64,000 nucleotides of DNA from assembly GCA_964246985.1 (NCBI GenBank), contig CAXTSE010000001.1:62001-126000 (forward strand), written 5' to 3'. Every line of letters begins with the position of its first letter. Positions within the stretch are counted from its first letter, which is position 1. The notes beneath the pieces are model-generated. The model ran no database searches, was not told the origin of the DNA, and saw only the letters and a program-made list of their open reading frames with translations. Made by a program: the position numbers and the translations under genes. Positions 1 to 11,005 of the stretch are shown piece after piece. The DNA comes from CAXTSE01 sp964246985 (GTDB lineage Bacteria; Actinomycetota; Actinomycetes; Actinomycetales; Microbacteriaceae).

Positions 1-861
1 GTTGGCCGTCAGCGTCACCGACTCCGCGTCGACCGCGTCGACCGTGTAGGGCCCCGACGAGACCAGGATGCTCCGATCGTCGGGGGTCGCGGTCAGGTTG
101 TAGGCGCTGTTCCAGGTGCGCGCGACGGCGCCCAGGGTCTCGGGCCGGCCGGCCGCCACCGCGGAGACGAGCGCCGCCTTGGCCTGATCGGCCGTGGCGT
201 CGTCGTCGAGCTCGAGCGCCTGCCGGGCCACGACGTGCGCGGGGAGGCCGGGCTCGAGCGCCGAGCGCCAGCCACTGAAGTACTCGTCGTAGCGCACGAC
301 CAGGCTGCGCCCGTCATCCGCGATCTCGGGGATGCGCGACGCCCGTTCGAGCCCGCCGCCGACCGTGCCGTCGAAGAAGACGATGTCGTCGGGGAAGTCG
401 TCGGTGTAGCGGCCGGTCTCGGGATCGACGTAGTCCCGGTCGTCGAACGGAGCGCCGTCGTCGCCGCGGGTGTTGAGCGAGCCGGAGTTGGCCGCCCAGG
501 CGAGCAGCAGATCGGTCGCGTCGACAGCCACGCCGTCCGACCAGCGCGCGTCGCGGGCCACCGCGTACTTCACCGTGAGCGGATCGTCGTCGACGATCGA
601 GGCGGTGCCGAAGCTCGTATCGGGCACCCACGCGTAGCGGTCGTCGACGTATCCGAAGGCCGCGCCGGTCAGGTAGGCGACGTCCGCGTTCGTGACGGCC
701 GACCTGCCGTAGGAGGTGCGGGGATTCAGCGAGGTGAGCGGTGCCGCGACGGCCACGCGCACCTCGCTGCCGGTGACGACGGTGGTCGTCGGGGTGCACG
801 CCGACAGCAGGGCCGCGATGACGGCTGACGCCGTCAGGACGGCCACGATGCGGATCTTCAC
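1..861 (-). CDS. ABC transporter substrate-binding lipoprotein, family 5 (partial)
   Basis: Minus-strand gene running off the left edge; 287 codons are visible from a GTG at 861. The N-terminus is a lipoprotein signal (MKIRIVAVLTASAVIAALL followed by a lipobox LLSAC), then TSLNPRTSYG and WSDGVAVDATDLLLAW, typical of the peptide/nickel-binding SBP_bac_5 family. It would be lipid-anchored outside the membrane and capture oligopeptides or a similar solute for an ABC importer whose permeases lie outside the window. It begins 20 bp after the stop of the related lipoprotein at 882-2486, so the two are probably co-transcribed. A -10-like TAGGCT at 870-875 (minus) could give it its own start as well. 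Substrate cannot be told from sequence. Confidence 0.85.
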   Translation of the reverse strand, partial: MKIRIVAVLTASAVIAALLSACTPTTTVVTGSEVRVAVAAPLTSLNPRTSYGRSAVTNADVAYLTGAAFGYVDDRYAWVPDTSFGTASIVDDDPLTVKYAVARDARWSDGVAVDATDLLLAWAANSGSLNTRGDDGAPFDDRDYVDPETGRYTDDFPDDIVFFDGTVGGGLERASRIPEIADDGRSLVVRYDEYFSGWRSALEPGLPAHVVARQALELDDDATADQAKAALVSAVAAGRPETLGAVARTWNSAYNLTATPDDRSILVSSGPYTVDAVDAESVTLTAN

Positions 862-881
862 CGCGGATCAGCCTAGGCGGA

Positions 882-2486
882 TCAGGACTCCGCGATGCGG
901 AAGAACTGCGGCACCCCGCGCCAGTCGAACCCGACATCCGAGAGCCGGTCGTCGAATCCGCCCGTCGTCGTGCCGTACCAGAGGGGGATCGCCGGCAGGC
1001 GGTCGAGGAGGACCGTCTGAGCGGACTGCAGGATGGCGTTGGCGTCCCCCAGCGTCGACGCCGCAGCGGCCTCGGCGATCAGCGCGTCGAAGTCGGCGTC
1101 GCTGAACCCGGACCGGTTGGACGGACCCGTGGAGGCGAAGACGGGGGCGAGATAGCCGACGAGGCTCGGGGAGCCGGCGGAGGTCGTCGTGAGGAACGCC
1201 GAGGGGATGGTGCCGCCGTCGACCTGCGCCCGGAACTCCTCGGATTCCAGCGCGACGCTGGTGGCGTCGATGCCGAGCACGGCGCCGATCTGCGCGACCA
1301 CCTCGTCCACCCAGGCCGCGTCCGCGGAGTCGTCGTAGGCGACCGCGAAGGAGCCGGTCCACGGTGAGATCTGATCGGCCTGAGCCCACAGGTCGACGGC
1401 GGTGTCGTCGTCGCCGTCGAGCACCTCCACCCCCGCGAGGTCGTCGCGGTAGCCGTCGGCGATCGGCGAGGCGAAGTCGAGGGCAGGCCGATTGAGCCCG
1501 GCCAGCTGGTCGCCGATGATGTCCTGGCGATCGATGGCCCGCGAGATCGCCGCCCGACGCAGCTCCCCCTCGGGACCGGAGAAGTGGGTGAGCCGGAACG
1601 GGATAGTGATGGACTCGAGCATCGCCGACGGTTGCACGATCGCCGCGTCGCCCAGGTCGCCCGTGAGCGACGCGAGCGCCGAATCCGGGATGGAGCTCAT
1701 TACGTCGAGATTGCCCGACAGCAGGTCGGCGTACGCCGCAGCCTCCGACGCGTAGAACACGACCGAGACGCCGCCGTTCTGCGGCTCACGGGGACCGTCG
1801 TAGGACGGGTTGGCGACCAGCTCGATGCCCTCGCCGTGCTGCCACGCATCGTCGCCGTCGAGCATGTACGGCCCGTTGCCGATCGGGTGCTGGCCGAAGT
1901 CCGCGAGGTCGTCGAACGCCGAGGTCGGCAGCGGATAGAACGCCGGGCCACCCAGCCGCTGGACGAAGTCGACGGTCGGGGCGCTCAGCCTCACCACGAA
2001 GGTCGTGTCGTCGACGACGGCCAGCCCGCCCGCGGCCACGAGATCGACGTCGGCGGCACCCGCCGGGTCGACGCCGAGGATCGAGGCGAAGGAGGATCGG
2101 TTGGCCTGCGCGCTGCTCGGCTGCGATCCGAAGTTCCAGGCGTCGACGAACGACGACGCCGTCACCGGCTCCCCGTCGCTGAAGCTCAGACCCTCGCGGA
2201 TCGTGATCGTGTACGCCGCGTTGTCGTCGGTAGAGATCGAGGCGGCGACATCGTTCTGCACGCTGCCGTCGACGTCGTAGTAGACGAGCCCGGCGTACAG
2301 GCTGTCGAGGATGCGGATGCCGTCGAGCCCGTCGGTGTCGGTCGTCAGGAGGGGCCGCGACGGCTCCGCCCCGTTGGTCGTGATCGTCGCCGTCGCCCCG
2401 GAATCCGTGGACGCGCAGCCCGACAGGCCCAGTCCGGTCACGACCGCCACGGCGAGCGCGATCGCTGCGATTCTCGGGACTCGCAA
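882..2486 (-). CDS. ABC transporter substrate-binding lipoprotein, family 5
   Basis: 534-residue complete protein with a lipoprotein signal (MRVPRIAAIALAVAVVTGLG, lipobox LSGC near residue 23). Motifs such as GLSFSDGEPVTASSFVDAW and the C-terminal PLWYGTT are those of SBP_bac_5 oligopeptide-binding proteins, and the length is usual for the family. The start is a TTG (2484-2486), supported by a strong AGGAGG five to six bases upstream. It is followed 20 bp later by a paralogous binding protein, so this looks like a duplicated receptor of one peptide-type ABC importer; permease and ATPase genes must lie to the left of the window. Ligand unknown. Confidence 0.9.
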   Translation of the reverse strand: MRVPRIAAIALAVAVVTGLGLSGCASTDSGATATITTNGAEPSRPLLTTDTDGLDGIRILDSLYAGLVYYDVDGSVQNDVAASISTDDNAAYTITIREGLSFSDGEPVTASSFVDAWNFGSQPSSAQANRSSFASILGVDPAGAADVDLVAAGGLAVVDDTTFVVRLSAPTVDFVQRLGGPAFYPLPTSAFDDLADFGQHPIGNGPYMLDGDDAWQHGEGIELVANPSYDGPREPQNGGVSVVFYASEAAAYADLLSGNLDVMSSIPDSALASLTGDLGDAAIVQPSAMLESITIPFRLTHFSGPEGELRRAAISRAIDRQDIIGDQLAGLNRPALDFASPIADGYRDDLAGVEVLDGDDDTAVDLWAQADQISPWTGSFAVAYDDSADAAWVDEVVAQIGAVLGIDATSVALESEEFRAQVDGGTIPSAFLTTTSAGSPSLVGYLAPVFASTGPSNRSGFSDADFDALIAEAAAASTLGDANAILQSAQTVLLDRLPAIPLWYGTTTGGFDDRLSDVGFDWRGVPQFFRIAES

Positions 2487-2515
2487 CGTTCCTCCTGTGC
2501 CGAAACCTGAACGGC

Positions 2516-2526
2516 CAAAGTAGCAT
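2516..2526. promoter_or_regulatory. overlapping divergent -10 boxes
   Basis: TAGCAT at 2521-2526 on the plus strand is placed 7 nt before ATG 2534 of the CPBP protease. TACTTT, read on the minus strand from 2521 to 2516, would serve the binding protein starting at 2486. The two boxes touch, so RNA polymerase could not occupy both at once. Assignment is by motif and spacing only. Confidence 0.5.
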
Positions 2527-2533
2527 GAGGCCG

Positions 2534-3325
2534 ATGGCTGACTCGGGTGCGGGCGCGATCGCGGCTCCGTCCCGCGGGCGCCTCTGGTGGGAGATCGCCA
2601 TCGTGCTGGCGCTCGGCCTCGGCCAGTCCGCGGTCTACGCGATCGTCTCGATCGTGAACCGCCTGACCCGCGAGGAATCGCTCTCCCAGCAGTCGACGGC
2701 GATCAACACGTCGCTCAGCGACCGGCCCGTCTTCGACCTGATCTACCAGCTGCTCGCGATCGTGTTCGCGCTGGCGCCCGTGCTGCTCGTCTGCTTCCTG
2801 CTCTGGGATCGCGAGCGACCGCACCTGGGTCGGCTGGGGCTCGCGGGCACCCGCCCCGGCGTCGACGGCATCCGCGGTCTCGTGCTCGCCGTCATCATCG
2901 GGGCGGGCGGCATCGGCGTCTACCTCGCCAGTCGTGCCCTCGATGCGAACGTGGCGGTGTCGGCATCGAGCCTCGGCGCGTACTGGTGGACGATCCCGGT
3001 GCTGCTGCTGTCGGCGGTGCGCGCCGGGCTGCAGGAGGAGATCGTCGTGCTCGGCTATCTCTTCACCCGGCTGAGGGACGTCGGCTGGAGCACCGGGCAG
3101 ATCATCGTCGGCTCGGCCCTGCTGCGCGGCAGCTATCACCTCTACCAGGGCTTCGGCGGATTCGTGGGCAACGTGATCATGGGCCTGATCTTCGGCTGGC
3201 TGTACGCGCGATGGGGCCGGGTGATGCCGTTCATCGTCGCTCATGCCCTCATCGACGCCGCGATCTTCGTCGGCTACCCCTGGGCCGCGGCCACGTTCCC
3301 GGCCCTGTTCGGATCCCCCGCCTGA
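2534..3325 (+). CDS. CPBP family intramembrane metalloprotease
   Basis: 263-residue polytopic membrane protein with about six hydrophobic segments. The CAAX-protease/bacteriocin-processing (CPBP, Abi) motifs are present: a glutamate pair in GLQEEIVVLGYLFTRLR near residue 168, a second motif GSYHLYQG near residue 200, and HALIDAAIF near the C-terminus. In the classical family the first motif is EExxxR; here the arginine position is a leucine, a variant I believe occurs in actinobacterial members. Role: probably cleavage or processing of membrane or prenylated substrates, target unknown. I place the start at ATG 2534; an in-frame ATG at 2525 overlaps the TAGCAT box at 2521-2526 and would not be in the transcript if that box is used. 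It stands alone, divergent from the peptide-binding lipoprotein. Confidence 0.85.
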   Translation: MADSGAGAIAAPSRGRLWWEIAIVLALGLGQSAVYAIVSIVNRLTREESLSQQSTAINTSLSDRPVFDLIYQLLAIVFALAPVLLVCFLLWDRERPHLGRLGLAGTRPGVDGIRGLVLAVIIGAGGIGVYLASRALDANVAVSASSLGAYWWTIPVLLLSAVRAGLQEEIVVLGYLFTRLRDVGWSTGQIIVGSALLRGSYHLYQGFGGFVGNVIMGLIFGWLYARWGRVMPFIVAHALIDAAIFVGYPWAAATFPALFGSPA

Positions 3326-3401
3326 CAGTGCGGACACACCGATCCGACTGCCCCCGAATAGGGTAGAACGACCGGGTATCCGGCTGGGTAGACTGACCTG
3401 T

Positions 3402-3962
3402 ATGCGCGCGGTCGAGGTCGGTGATGTCGCACCGGATTTCTCCCTTCCCGGCATCCGCATGGTCGACGGCGTCATGGAGCACCGCGACTACCGCCTGTCC
3501 GCGCACCGGGGTGCCCCGATCGTCCTGGCCTTCTACCCGCTCGACGCCAGCAAGGTCTGCACCGAGCAGCTCTGCGAGTACCAGCGAGAGTTCGAGGGCT
3601 TCGAGGCGCTCGGCACCCAGGTCTGGGCGATCAGCCTGCAGGACCTGCCGAGCCACGAGAAGTTCGCCCGCCAGCGCGGGCTCTCGTTCCCGTTGCTCGC
3701 CGACCACCGAGGCGGTGCGGCGAGCGCCTACGGCGCGACGATGCTGGGCGACCTCATCGTGCGCCGATCGATCATCATCATCGACGGCGACGGAGTCGTG
3801 CGGTGGGTGCACCGGCCCGTCACGGGGTTCTTCGGCTACCGCCACGCCGACGAGCTGCGCGCGAAGATCCTCGAGCTGTTCCCGGAGCCGGTCGGCGCCA
3901 CGTTCCACATCGCTCCCCCGGTCGAGGACGACGCCGTCCGACCGCTCGCCGCCGCCAGCTGA
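3402..3962 (+). CDS. peroxiredoxin (AhpC/TSA, BCP/PrxQ-like)
   Basis: 186-residue thioredoxin-fold peroxidase. The catalytic segment FYPLDASKVCTEQLC carries a peroxidatic cysteine and a second cysteine five residues later, the arrangement of atypical 2-Cys BCP/PrxQ enzymes that reduce hydrogen and alkyl peroxides in the cytoplasm using thioredoxin- or mycothiol-linked reductants. It also has VAPDFSLPG at the N-terminus and a conserved arginine in IVRRSIIIID. Start ATG 3402 follows a -10-like TAGACT (3389-3394) by 7 nt, so the mRNA is probably leaderless. An in-frame upstream extension to 3243 overlaps the CPBP gene and is rejected. A close paralog lies 40 bp downstream. The extra C-terminal tail of about 20 residues (PPVEDDAVRPLAAAS) is missing in the paralog. 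Confidence 0.9.
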   Translation: MRAVEVGDVAPDFSLPGIRMVDGVMEHRDYRLSAHRGAPIVLAFYPLDASKVCTEQLCEYQREFEGFEALGTQVWAISLQDLPSHEKFARQRGLSFPLLADHRGGAASAYGATMLGDLIVRRSIIIIDGDGVVRWVHRPVTGFFGYRHADELRAKILELFPEPVGATFHIAPPVEDDAVRPLAAAS

Positions 3963-4002
3963 GGCGCGTGCGGCCGCTCCCGGCCCGGCTTAGGCTGGAG
4001 CC

Positions 4003-4524
4003 ATGAGGCCCTTGGACGTCGGTGACGTCGCCCCCGACTTCTCCCTCCCCGGCATCCAGCTCGTCGACGGCGAGATCGTGCGGTCGAGCTACCGCCTGTC
4101 GGACCTGCGCGGCGCGCCCGTCGTGCTCGCCTTCTACCCGCTCGACGCGAGCAAGGTGTGCACGGAGCAGCTCTGCAGCTACCAGGACCAGTTCGGCGGC
4201 TTCGATGCGCTCGGCACCAAGGTGCTCGGCATCAGCCTGCAGGGGCTCGAGAGCCACGAGGAGTTCGCGCGGGCGCAGCAGATCGGGTTCCCGCTGCTCG
4301 CCGATCAGAAGGACGGGGTCGCCGCCGCGTTCGGCACGATGCTCGGGTCGTCGGCGATCCGCCGCTCTGTCTGGATCATCGACGCCGAGGGCGTCATCCG
4401 CTGGAAGCACGTCGCGCTCATCGGCTTCACGTTCCGCAAGGCCGACGAGATCCGTGCGCAGATCCTGCGCCTGTTCCCGTCGCCCGCGGGCGGGCAGTTC
4501 AGCATGCCCGCCCCGTCCTTCTAG
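4003..4524 (+). CDS. peroxiredoxin (AhpC/TSA, BCP/PrxQ-like), tandem paralog
   Basis: 173-residue paralog of the preceding gene, with the same start (MRPLDVGDVAPDFSLPG) and the same active-site block FYPLDASKVCTEQLC. Catalytic residues are fully kept, so both copies should be active. A -10-like TAGGCT at 3991-3996 ends exactly 6 nt before ATG 4003, giving this copy its own leaderless promoter inside the 40-bp gap; the two copies can therefore be controlled separately. The copies differ mainly in the middle (HEKFARQRG versus HEEFARAQQ) and at the C-terminus. It is convergent with gcvP, with 25 bp between the stops and no obvious terminator hairpin. Confidence 0.9.
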   Translation: MRPLDVGDVAPDFSLPGIQLVDGEIVRSSYRLSDLRGAPVVLAFYPLDASKVCTEQLCSYQDQFGGFDALGTKVLGISLQGLESHEEFARAQQIGFPLLADQKDGVAAAFGTMLGSSAIRRSVWIIDAEGVIRWKHVALIGFTFRKADEIRAQILRLFPSPAGGQFSMPAPSF

Positions 4525-4549
4525 CTGGCGCCCTCGCGGATTCTGTCGT

Positions 4550-7434
<2,885 letters not shown>

Positions 7435-7438
<4 letters not shown>

Positions 7439-7809
7439 TCGCTGGTCAGCTTCGCGTACTCGTCGGCCGACAGCAGCACGGGCAGCTCGGTGAAGCGCAC
7501 CTTGACGAGCCAGCCGTCGCCGAAGGGATCGCTGTTGACGAGCGTCGGGTCGTCGACCACCGACTGGTTGGACTCGACCACCTCGCCGTCGACCGGGGCG
7601 AAGAGCTCGCCCACCGACTTGGTCGACTCGATCTCTCCGACGACCTTCCCCGACGCGAGCACCGCGCCGACCTTCGGAAGGTCGACGTAGACGACGTCAC
7701 CCAGCGCGTTCGCCGCGAACGAGGTGATGCCGACCGTCGCGACGTCGCCGTCGACAGCCACCCATTCGTGATCGGACGTGTACTTCAGGTCAGCTGCAGG
7801 CTCGGTCAT
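7435..7809 (-). CDS. gcvH: glycine cleavage system H protein
   Basis: 124-residue lipoyl carrier. The lipoylated lysine is in GEIESTKSVGELF (about K64), and the N-terminal LKYTSDHEWVAVDGD and C-terminal VRFTELPVLLSADEYAKL are standard. It shuttles the aminomethyl, methylamine and reduced lipoyl forms between GcvP, GcvT and lipoamide dehydrogenase. Coupled on both sides: its ATG overlaps the gcvT stop (7806-7809) and its stop overlaps the gcvP start (7435-7438). No lipoyl ligase or lpd gene is in the window. Confidence 0.98.
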
Positions 7810-8957
7810 GAGATGGCTGCTTTCTTGTAGAAGGGGAGGGAGACGACGGATGCGGCGATCGCCGTGCCGCGGACATCGAGCGAGAGGGAGGTGCCGGGCT
7901 CGGCGAGCGCCGCGTCCACGAACGCCATCGCGATGGGCACACCCAGGGTCGGCGACAGCGCGCCCGAGGTGATCTCGCCGACGGCAGTGGTGGCGGAACC
8001 ATCGCCGTCGAGCACCGGGTAGCCGGCTCGACCGGCGCGCTTGCCCTCGGCGACGAGGCCCACCAGCACGCGCGCGCCCTCGGCGGGGCCGGCCTCGACC
8101 GCGGCGCGGCCGACGAAGTCGCCCTCCTTGCCCAGCGCGACGACCCGGCCGAGACCGGCCTGAGCCGGGAAGGTCGCGGTCGACAGCTCGTGCCCGTACA
8201 GCGGCATGCCCGCCTCGAGCCGCAGCGTGTCACGCGCGGCGAGCCCGGCGGGAACGAGACCCGACCCGGCGCCCGTCTCGGCGATCGCCTCCCAGAGCGC
8301 GGGAGCGGCATCCGGGGCGAGGTAGAACTCGAACCCGTCCTCGCCGGTGTAGCCGGTGCGGGCGACCAGCACGTTGTGGATGCGACCGCGCTGGTCGAGG
8401 TAGGTGCACGGGATCGCGCGGTAGTACCGCAGGGAGTCGAGGCCGGGCAGGTCGAAGCCGACGACCTCGCGCAGGATCTCCTCGGCCTTCGGACCCTGCA
8501 GCGCGATGAGCGCGATGTCGTCGCTCTCGTCCTCGACGAGGCAGTCGAAGTCGGCACAGCGCTCGCGCAGCGCCAGGGCCGCGACCGCGCGGTTGGAGGC
8601 GTTGGCGACGACGAGGTAGCGGTCGGAGCCGGTGCGGTAGACGACGAGATCGTCGAGGATGCCGCCGTCCTCGGCCAGCAGCAGCGAGTACTTCGCCTGA
8701 CCCTCGGCGATCGCGCTGAGCTTGCCGGCGAGCGCGTAGTCGAGGGCCTCGGCGGCCTGCGGGCCGACGACGAGGATCTCGGCCATGTGGCTCAGATCGA
8801 ACAGGCCCGCCGCCGTGCGCACGGCGTGGTGCTCGGCGAGATCGGAGCTGTACCGCACCGGCATCTGCCAGCCCGCGAAGTCGGTGAAGCTCGCACCCGC
8901 GGCGACGTGGATGTCGTGCAGCGGACTGTAGATGGGGCTGTCAGTCGATTCGGTCAC
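7806..8957 (-). CDS. gcvT: glycine cleavage system aminomethyltransferase, T protein
   Basis: 383-residue tetrahydrofolate-dependent aminomethyltransferase, usual size. Visible family blocks include YSPLHDIHVAAGASFTDFAG, LFDLSHMAEI, GYTGEDGFEFYL and RDTLRLEAGMPLYGHEL. It transfers the methylene group from aminomethyl-lipoyl-GcvH to THF and releases ammonia. I start it at GTG 8957, which has AGGAG seven bases upstream; an in-frame ATG at 9011 would put the start inside the riboswitch aptamer. First gene of the gcv operon. Expression should rise with glycine through the upstream riboswitch. Confidence 0.96.
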   Translation of the reverse strand: MTESTDSPIYSPLHDIHVAAGASFTDFAGWQMPVRYSSDLAEHHAVRTAAGLFDLSHMAEILVVGPQAAEALDYALAGKLSAIAEGQAKYSLLLAEDGGILDDLVVYRTGSDRYLVVANASNRAVAALALRERCADFDCLVEDESDDIALIALQGPKAEEILREVVGFDLPGLDSLRYYRAIPCTYLDQRGRIHNVLVARTGYTGEDGFEFYLAPDAAPALWEAIAETGAGSGLVPAGLAARDTLRLEAGMPLYGHELSTATFPAQAGLGRVVALGKEGDFVGRAAVEAGPAEGARVLVGLVAEGKRAGRAGYPVLDGDGSATTAVGEITSGALSPTLGVPIAMAFVDAALAEPGTSLSLDVRGTAIAASVVSLPFYKKAAIS

Positions 8958-8997
8958 GGAGTTCTCCTGAGCGCGGATGGGCTGCTGTGGATGGAAC

Positions 8998-9230
8998 TCC
9001 CCCTCTGTCATGGGCCTGAGAGCTTCGCGCCCGACCGGGGTCGAGGGCTTTCACCGTGGGCGGGCGCGCGGAGCAGGGTTTCGACACGCGCCTACGGCGC
9101 TACTCAACCTGGATCGCTCCGCGATCCACTTTTCAGAGTGGCCTGGTCGATGCGGTACACGTACCTGAGAGATTGGCGGGGAGGCTTGCTCCTTCGGTGC
9201 CGCCCTGGATTCGGACGGCTCTCCCGCATC
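8998..9230 (-). promoter_or_regulatory. tandem glycine riboswitch (gcvT element), second aptamer enlarged
   Basis: Read on the minus strand, 9230 to about 9130 matches a first glycine aptamer: GATGCGGGAGAG, then GGCACCGAAGGAGCAAG, then AATCTCTCAGGTAC, then CACTCTGAAAAGTGG. The second aptamer's 3' half is clear at 9060-8998: CCCACGGTGAAAGCC, GAAGCTCTCAGGCCC and CAGAGGGGGAG. Between them, where one helix of aptamer 2 should be short, sits an insertion of roughly 60 bp containing a palindromic repeat (9077-9109) and a second hairpin (9111-9127). Tandem glycine riboswitches controlling gcvT operons are well established. The ribosome-binding AGGAG lies about 35 nt after the last aptamer helix. Confidence 0.92.
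9077..9127. repeat. palindromic intergenic repeat inside glycine riboswitch
   Basis: On the plus strand GGTTTCGACACGCGCC (9077-9092), a TAC loop and GGCGCTACTCAACC (9096-9109) form an imperfect palindrome, directly followed by the perfect 7-bp hairpin GGATCGC-TCC-GCGATCC (9111-9127). The first palindrome shares its TTCGAnACACG...GGCGCTnCTCA layout with another intergenic palindrome at 29944-29984. This looks like a REP/BOX-like dispersed element of actinobacteria; copy number elsewhere cannot be judged here. Confidence 0.7.
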
Positions 9231-9260
9231 GCGTGCGGCCCGATGTTCGATTGTGCGGCC

Positions 9261-9266
9261 AGCCTA
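9261..9266 (-). promoter_or_regulatory. candidate -10 box of the gcv operon
   Basis: TAGGCT read on the minus strand, about 30 nt before the first riboswitch helix. It is the best -10 match upstream of the aptamer; no convincing -35 was seen. Confidence 0.45.
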
Positions 9267-9304
9267 GCAACCCGCGCGTTTCCGGCGCATGACAGGCTGG
9301 CGTC

Positions 9305-10306
9305 ATGCGCATCCTCATCCTCGGTGGGACGGCCTGGCTCGGATCGACGATCGTGACCGACGCCGTGGCCCGCGGACACGACGTGACGGCCCTCGCCCGC
9401 GGCGAGGCCGGCGCCGTGCCCGAGGGGGCCCGATTCGTGCGGGCCGACCGCGACGGAGCCGGTGCCTACGACGAGGTCGCGGACGAGGCATGGGACGCGG
9501 TCGTCGACGTCGCGCGCCAGCCGGGTCAGGTGCGACGCGCGCTGGAGGCCCTCGCGCCGCGGACCGAGCACTGGGTGTTCGTCTCGTCGGCATCCGTCTA
9601 CTCGGATGAGACGACCGTCGGCGACGACGAGGACGGACCCCTGAAGCCGCCCCTCGAGGGCGACGTGATGGAGTCGATGGAGACCTACGGCGAGGCGAAG
9701 GTCGCCTGCGAGCGCCTCGTGCTCGACGCCCTGGGCGCCGGACGCAGCCTCATCGCGCGCATCAGCCTCATCGGCGGGCCCGGCGACTGGTCGGGTCGCA
9801 GCGGCTACTGGCCCCTGCGCTTCGCACGGCCCTCGAATCCCGAGGGGCGGGTGCTGGTGCCCGACGTCCCGGATGTGCCGGTGCAGCTGATCGACGCCCG
9901 CGACCTGGCCGCCTGGCTGATCACCGCGGCGGAGCGCCGCACCTCCGGCACTGCGACGGTCGGAGGCCCGACCCACACCTTCGCCGAGCACCTCGAGACC
10001 GTCCGCTCGGTGACGGGCTTCACCGGGGCGTGGGAGGTCGTCGGCGAGGACTGGCTCGCGGCGCACGGGGTCGAGCCGTGGATGGGCGAGCGCTCGCTGC
10101 CGCTCTGGCTGCCGCCCGAGTCGATCGCCCTGAACGCGCACGACCTCTCGCGTGCGGCATCCCTCGGCCTCCGCACCCGGCCGCTCGCCGAGACCCTGGC
10201 GGACACCCTCACGTGGGAGCTGTCGCGCGGCCCGGATGCGCCGCGCCGCGCCGGTCTCGCCGACGACGACGAGCGCCGACTGCTCGCCGAGCTCGACGCG
10301 GAGTAG
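9305..10306 (+). CDS. NAD-dependent epimerase/dehydratase family protein
   Basis: 333-residue Rossmann-fold protein of the extended SDR type. The nucleotide-binding start is RILILGGTAWLG, an atypical GGTxWLG form of the glycine motif. SSASVYSDE supplies a serine, and METYGEAKVACE carries a YxxxK active-site pair in the usual place. Likely an epimerase, dehydratase or reductase acting on a sugar nucleotide or similar substrate, with no substrate evident. A -10-like CAGGCT at 9293-9298 ends 6 nt before ATG 9305, so the gene is probably leaderless. It is divergent from the gcv operon and has no obvious partner gene. Confidence 0.85.
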   Translation: MRILILGGTAWLGSTIVTDAVARGHDVTALARGEAGAVPEGARFVRADRDGAGAYDEVADEAWDAVVDVARQPGQVRRALEALAPRTEHWVFVSSASVYSDETTVGDDEDGPLKPPLEGDVMESMETYGEAKVACERLVLDALGAGRSLIARISLIGGPGDWSGRSGYWPLRFARPSNPEGRVLVPDVPDVPVQLIDARDLAAWLITAAERRTSGTATVGGPTHTFAEHLETVRSVTGFTGAWEVVGEDWLAAHGVEPWMGERSLPLWLPPESIALNAHDLSRAASLGLRTRPLAETLADTLTWELSRGPDAPRRAGLADDDERRLLAELDAE

Positions 10307-10317
10307 CGGCGCTCCGC

Positions 10318-11001
10318 TCAGATCGCCGCGCCGCTGGCGACCCCGAAGGTCGCGATCACGACGGGCACCATCATGAGCACGCCGAGGCCGAGGGCGATGA
10401 GCGCCAGCACATTGGTGAACCGGTGACCGCCCGGACGATAGCCCCACGCTCCGAACACCACCCCGAGCACCCACGGCACGCCGACGATGACGTGCGACAG
10501 GACCAGGTTGAGGTACTGCGCGCGCAGGCCGCCGCTCATCCGCGACAGCTCGCTGATGCCGCCGAAGAAGAGGAACGCGACGGTGATGGCGACGGAGAAG
10601 ATCACGGCGAGGATCGCGATGACCGACACACGCCTGCTGGTCGGCGCAGCGAGACGGGCGGGGATGCGGCGTCGCGAGCGCTCCACGAGCAGCATCACGC
10701 CGGTGGTGATCGCCATCGCGAGCAGGTTGATGATCAGGAAGACGGCGCCGACGACGGCCGCACCGGCCGAGTCCGTCTGCGGGAACGACACCATCGCGAC
10801 GATGAGCAGCACGATCGACAGGGTCGATGCGACGAGCGCCGCCAGCAGCACCGGCGGACTGTGCCAGACGACCGGTCGCGGGCCGACGATGTAGCCGGGC
10901 GGCAGGTTGGAGAGGGCGCCACCGGGCATCGCCGACGCCGGGATGAACGGCTGATACGGCTGCTGCGGAGGCTGCGGCCCGAAGCCGGGAGGGTTCGTCA
11001 C
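10318..11001 (-). CDS. four-segment membrane protein of unknown function
   Basis: 227-residue protein: a proline-rich cytoplasmic N-terminus (MTNPPGFGPQPPQQPYQPF), then four hydrophobic segments (about residues 50-72, 82-104, 125-148 and 175-222). The N-terminus is a common layout for actinobacterial membrane proteins, but I recognise no catalytic motif. I chose GTG 11001 by analogy with MTNPP starts; ATG 11019, overlapping the end of the LON-domain gene by 14 nt, is an alternative giving six more residues (MRQTDA). It lies directly downstream of that gene and is probably co-transcribed. Function not assigned. Confidence 0.7.
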   Translation of the reverse strand: MTNPPGFGPQPPQQPYQPFIPASAMPGGALSNLPPGYIVGPRPVVWHSPPVLLAALVASTLSIVLLIVAMVSFPQTDSAGAAVVGAVFLIINLLAMAITTGVMLLVERSRRRIPARLAAPTSRRVSVIAILAVIFSVAITVAFLFFGGISELSRMSGGLRAQYLNLVLSHVIVGVPWVLGVVFGAWGYRPGGHRFTNVLALIALGLGVLMMVPVVIATFGVASGAAI

Positions 11002-11005
11002 GGCG

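Noticed and set aside
8958..9011. ATG 9011 as gcvT start
   Set aside because: Lies inside the riboswitch; GTG 8957 has a good ribosome-binding site.
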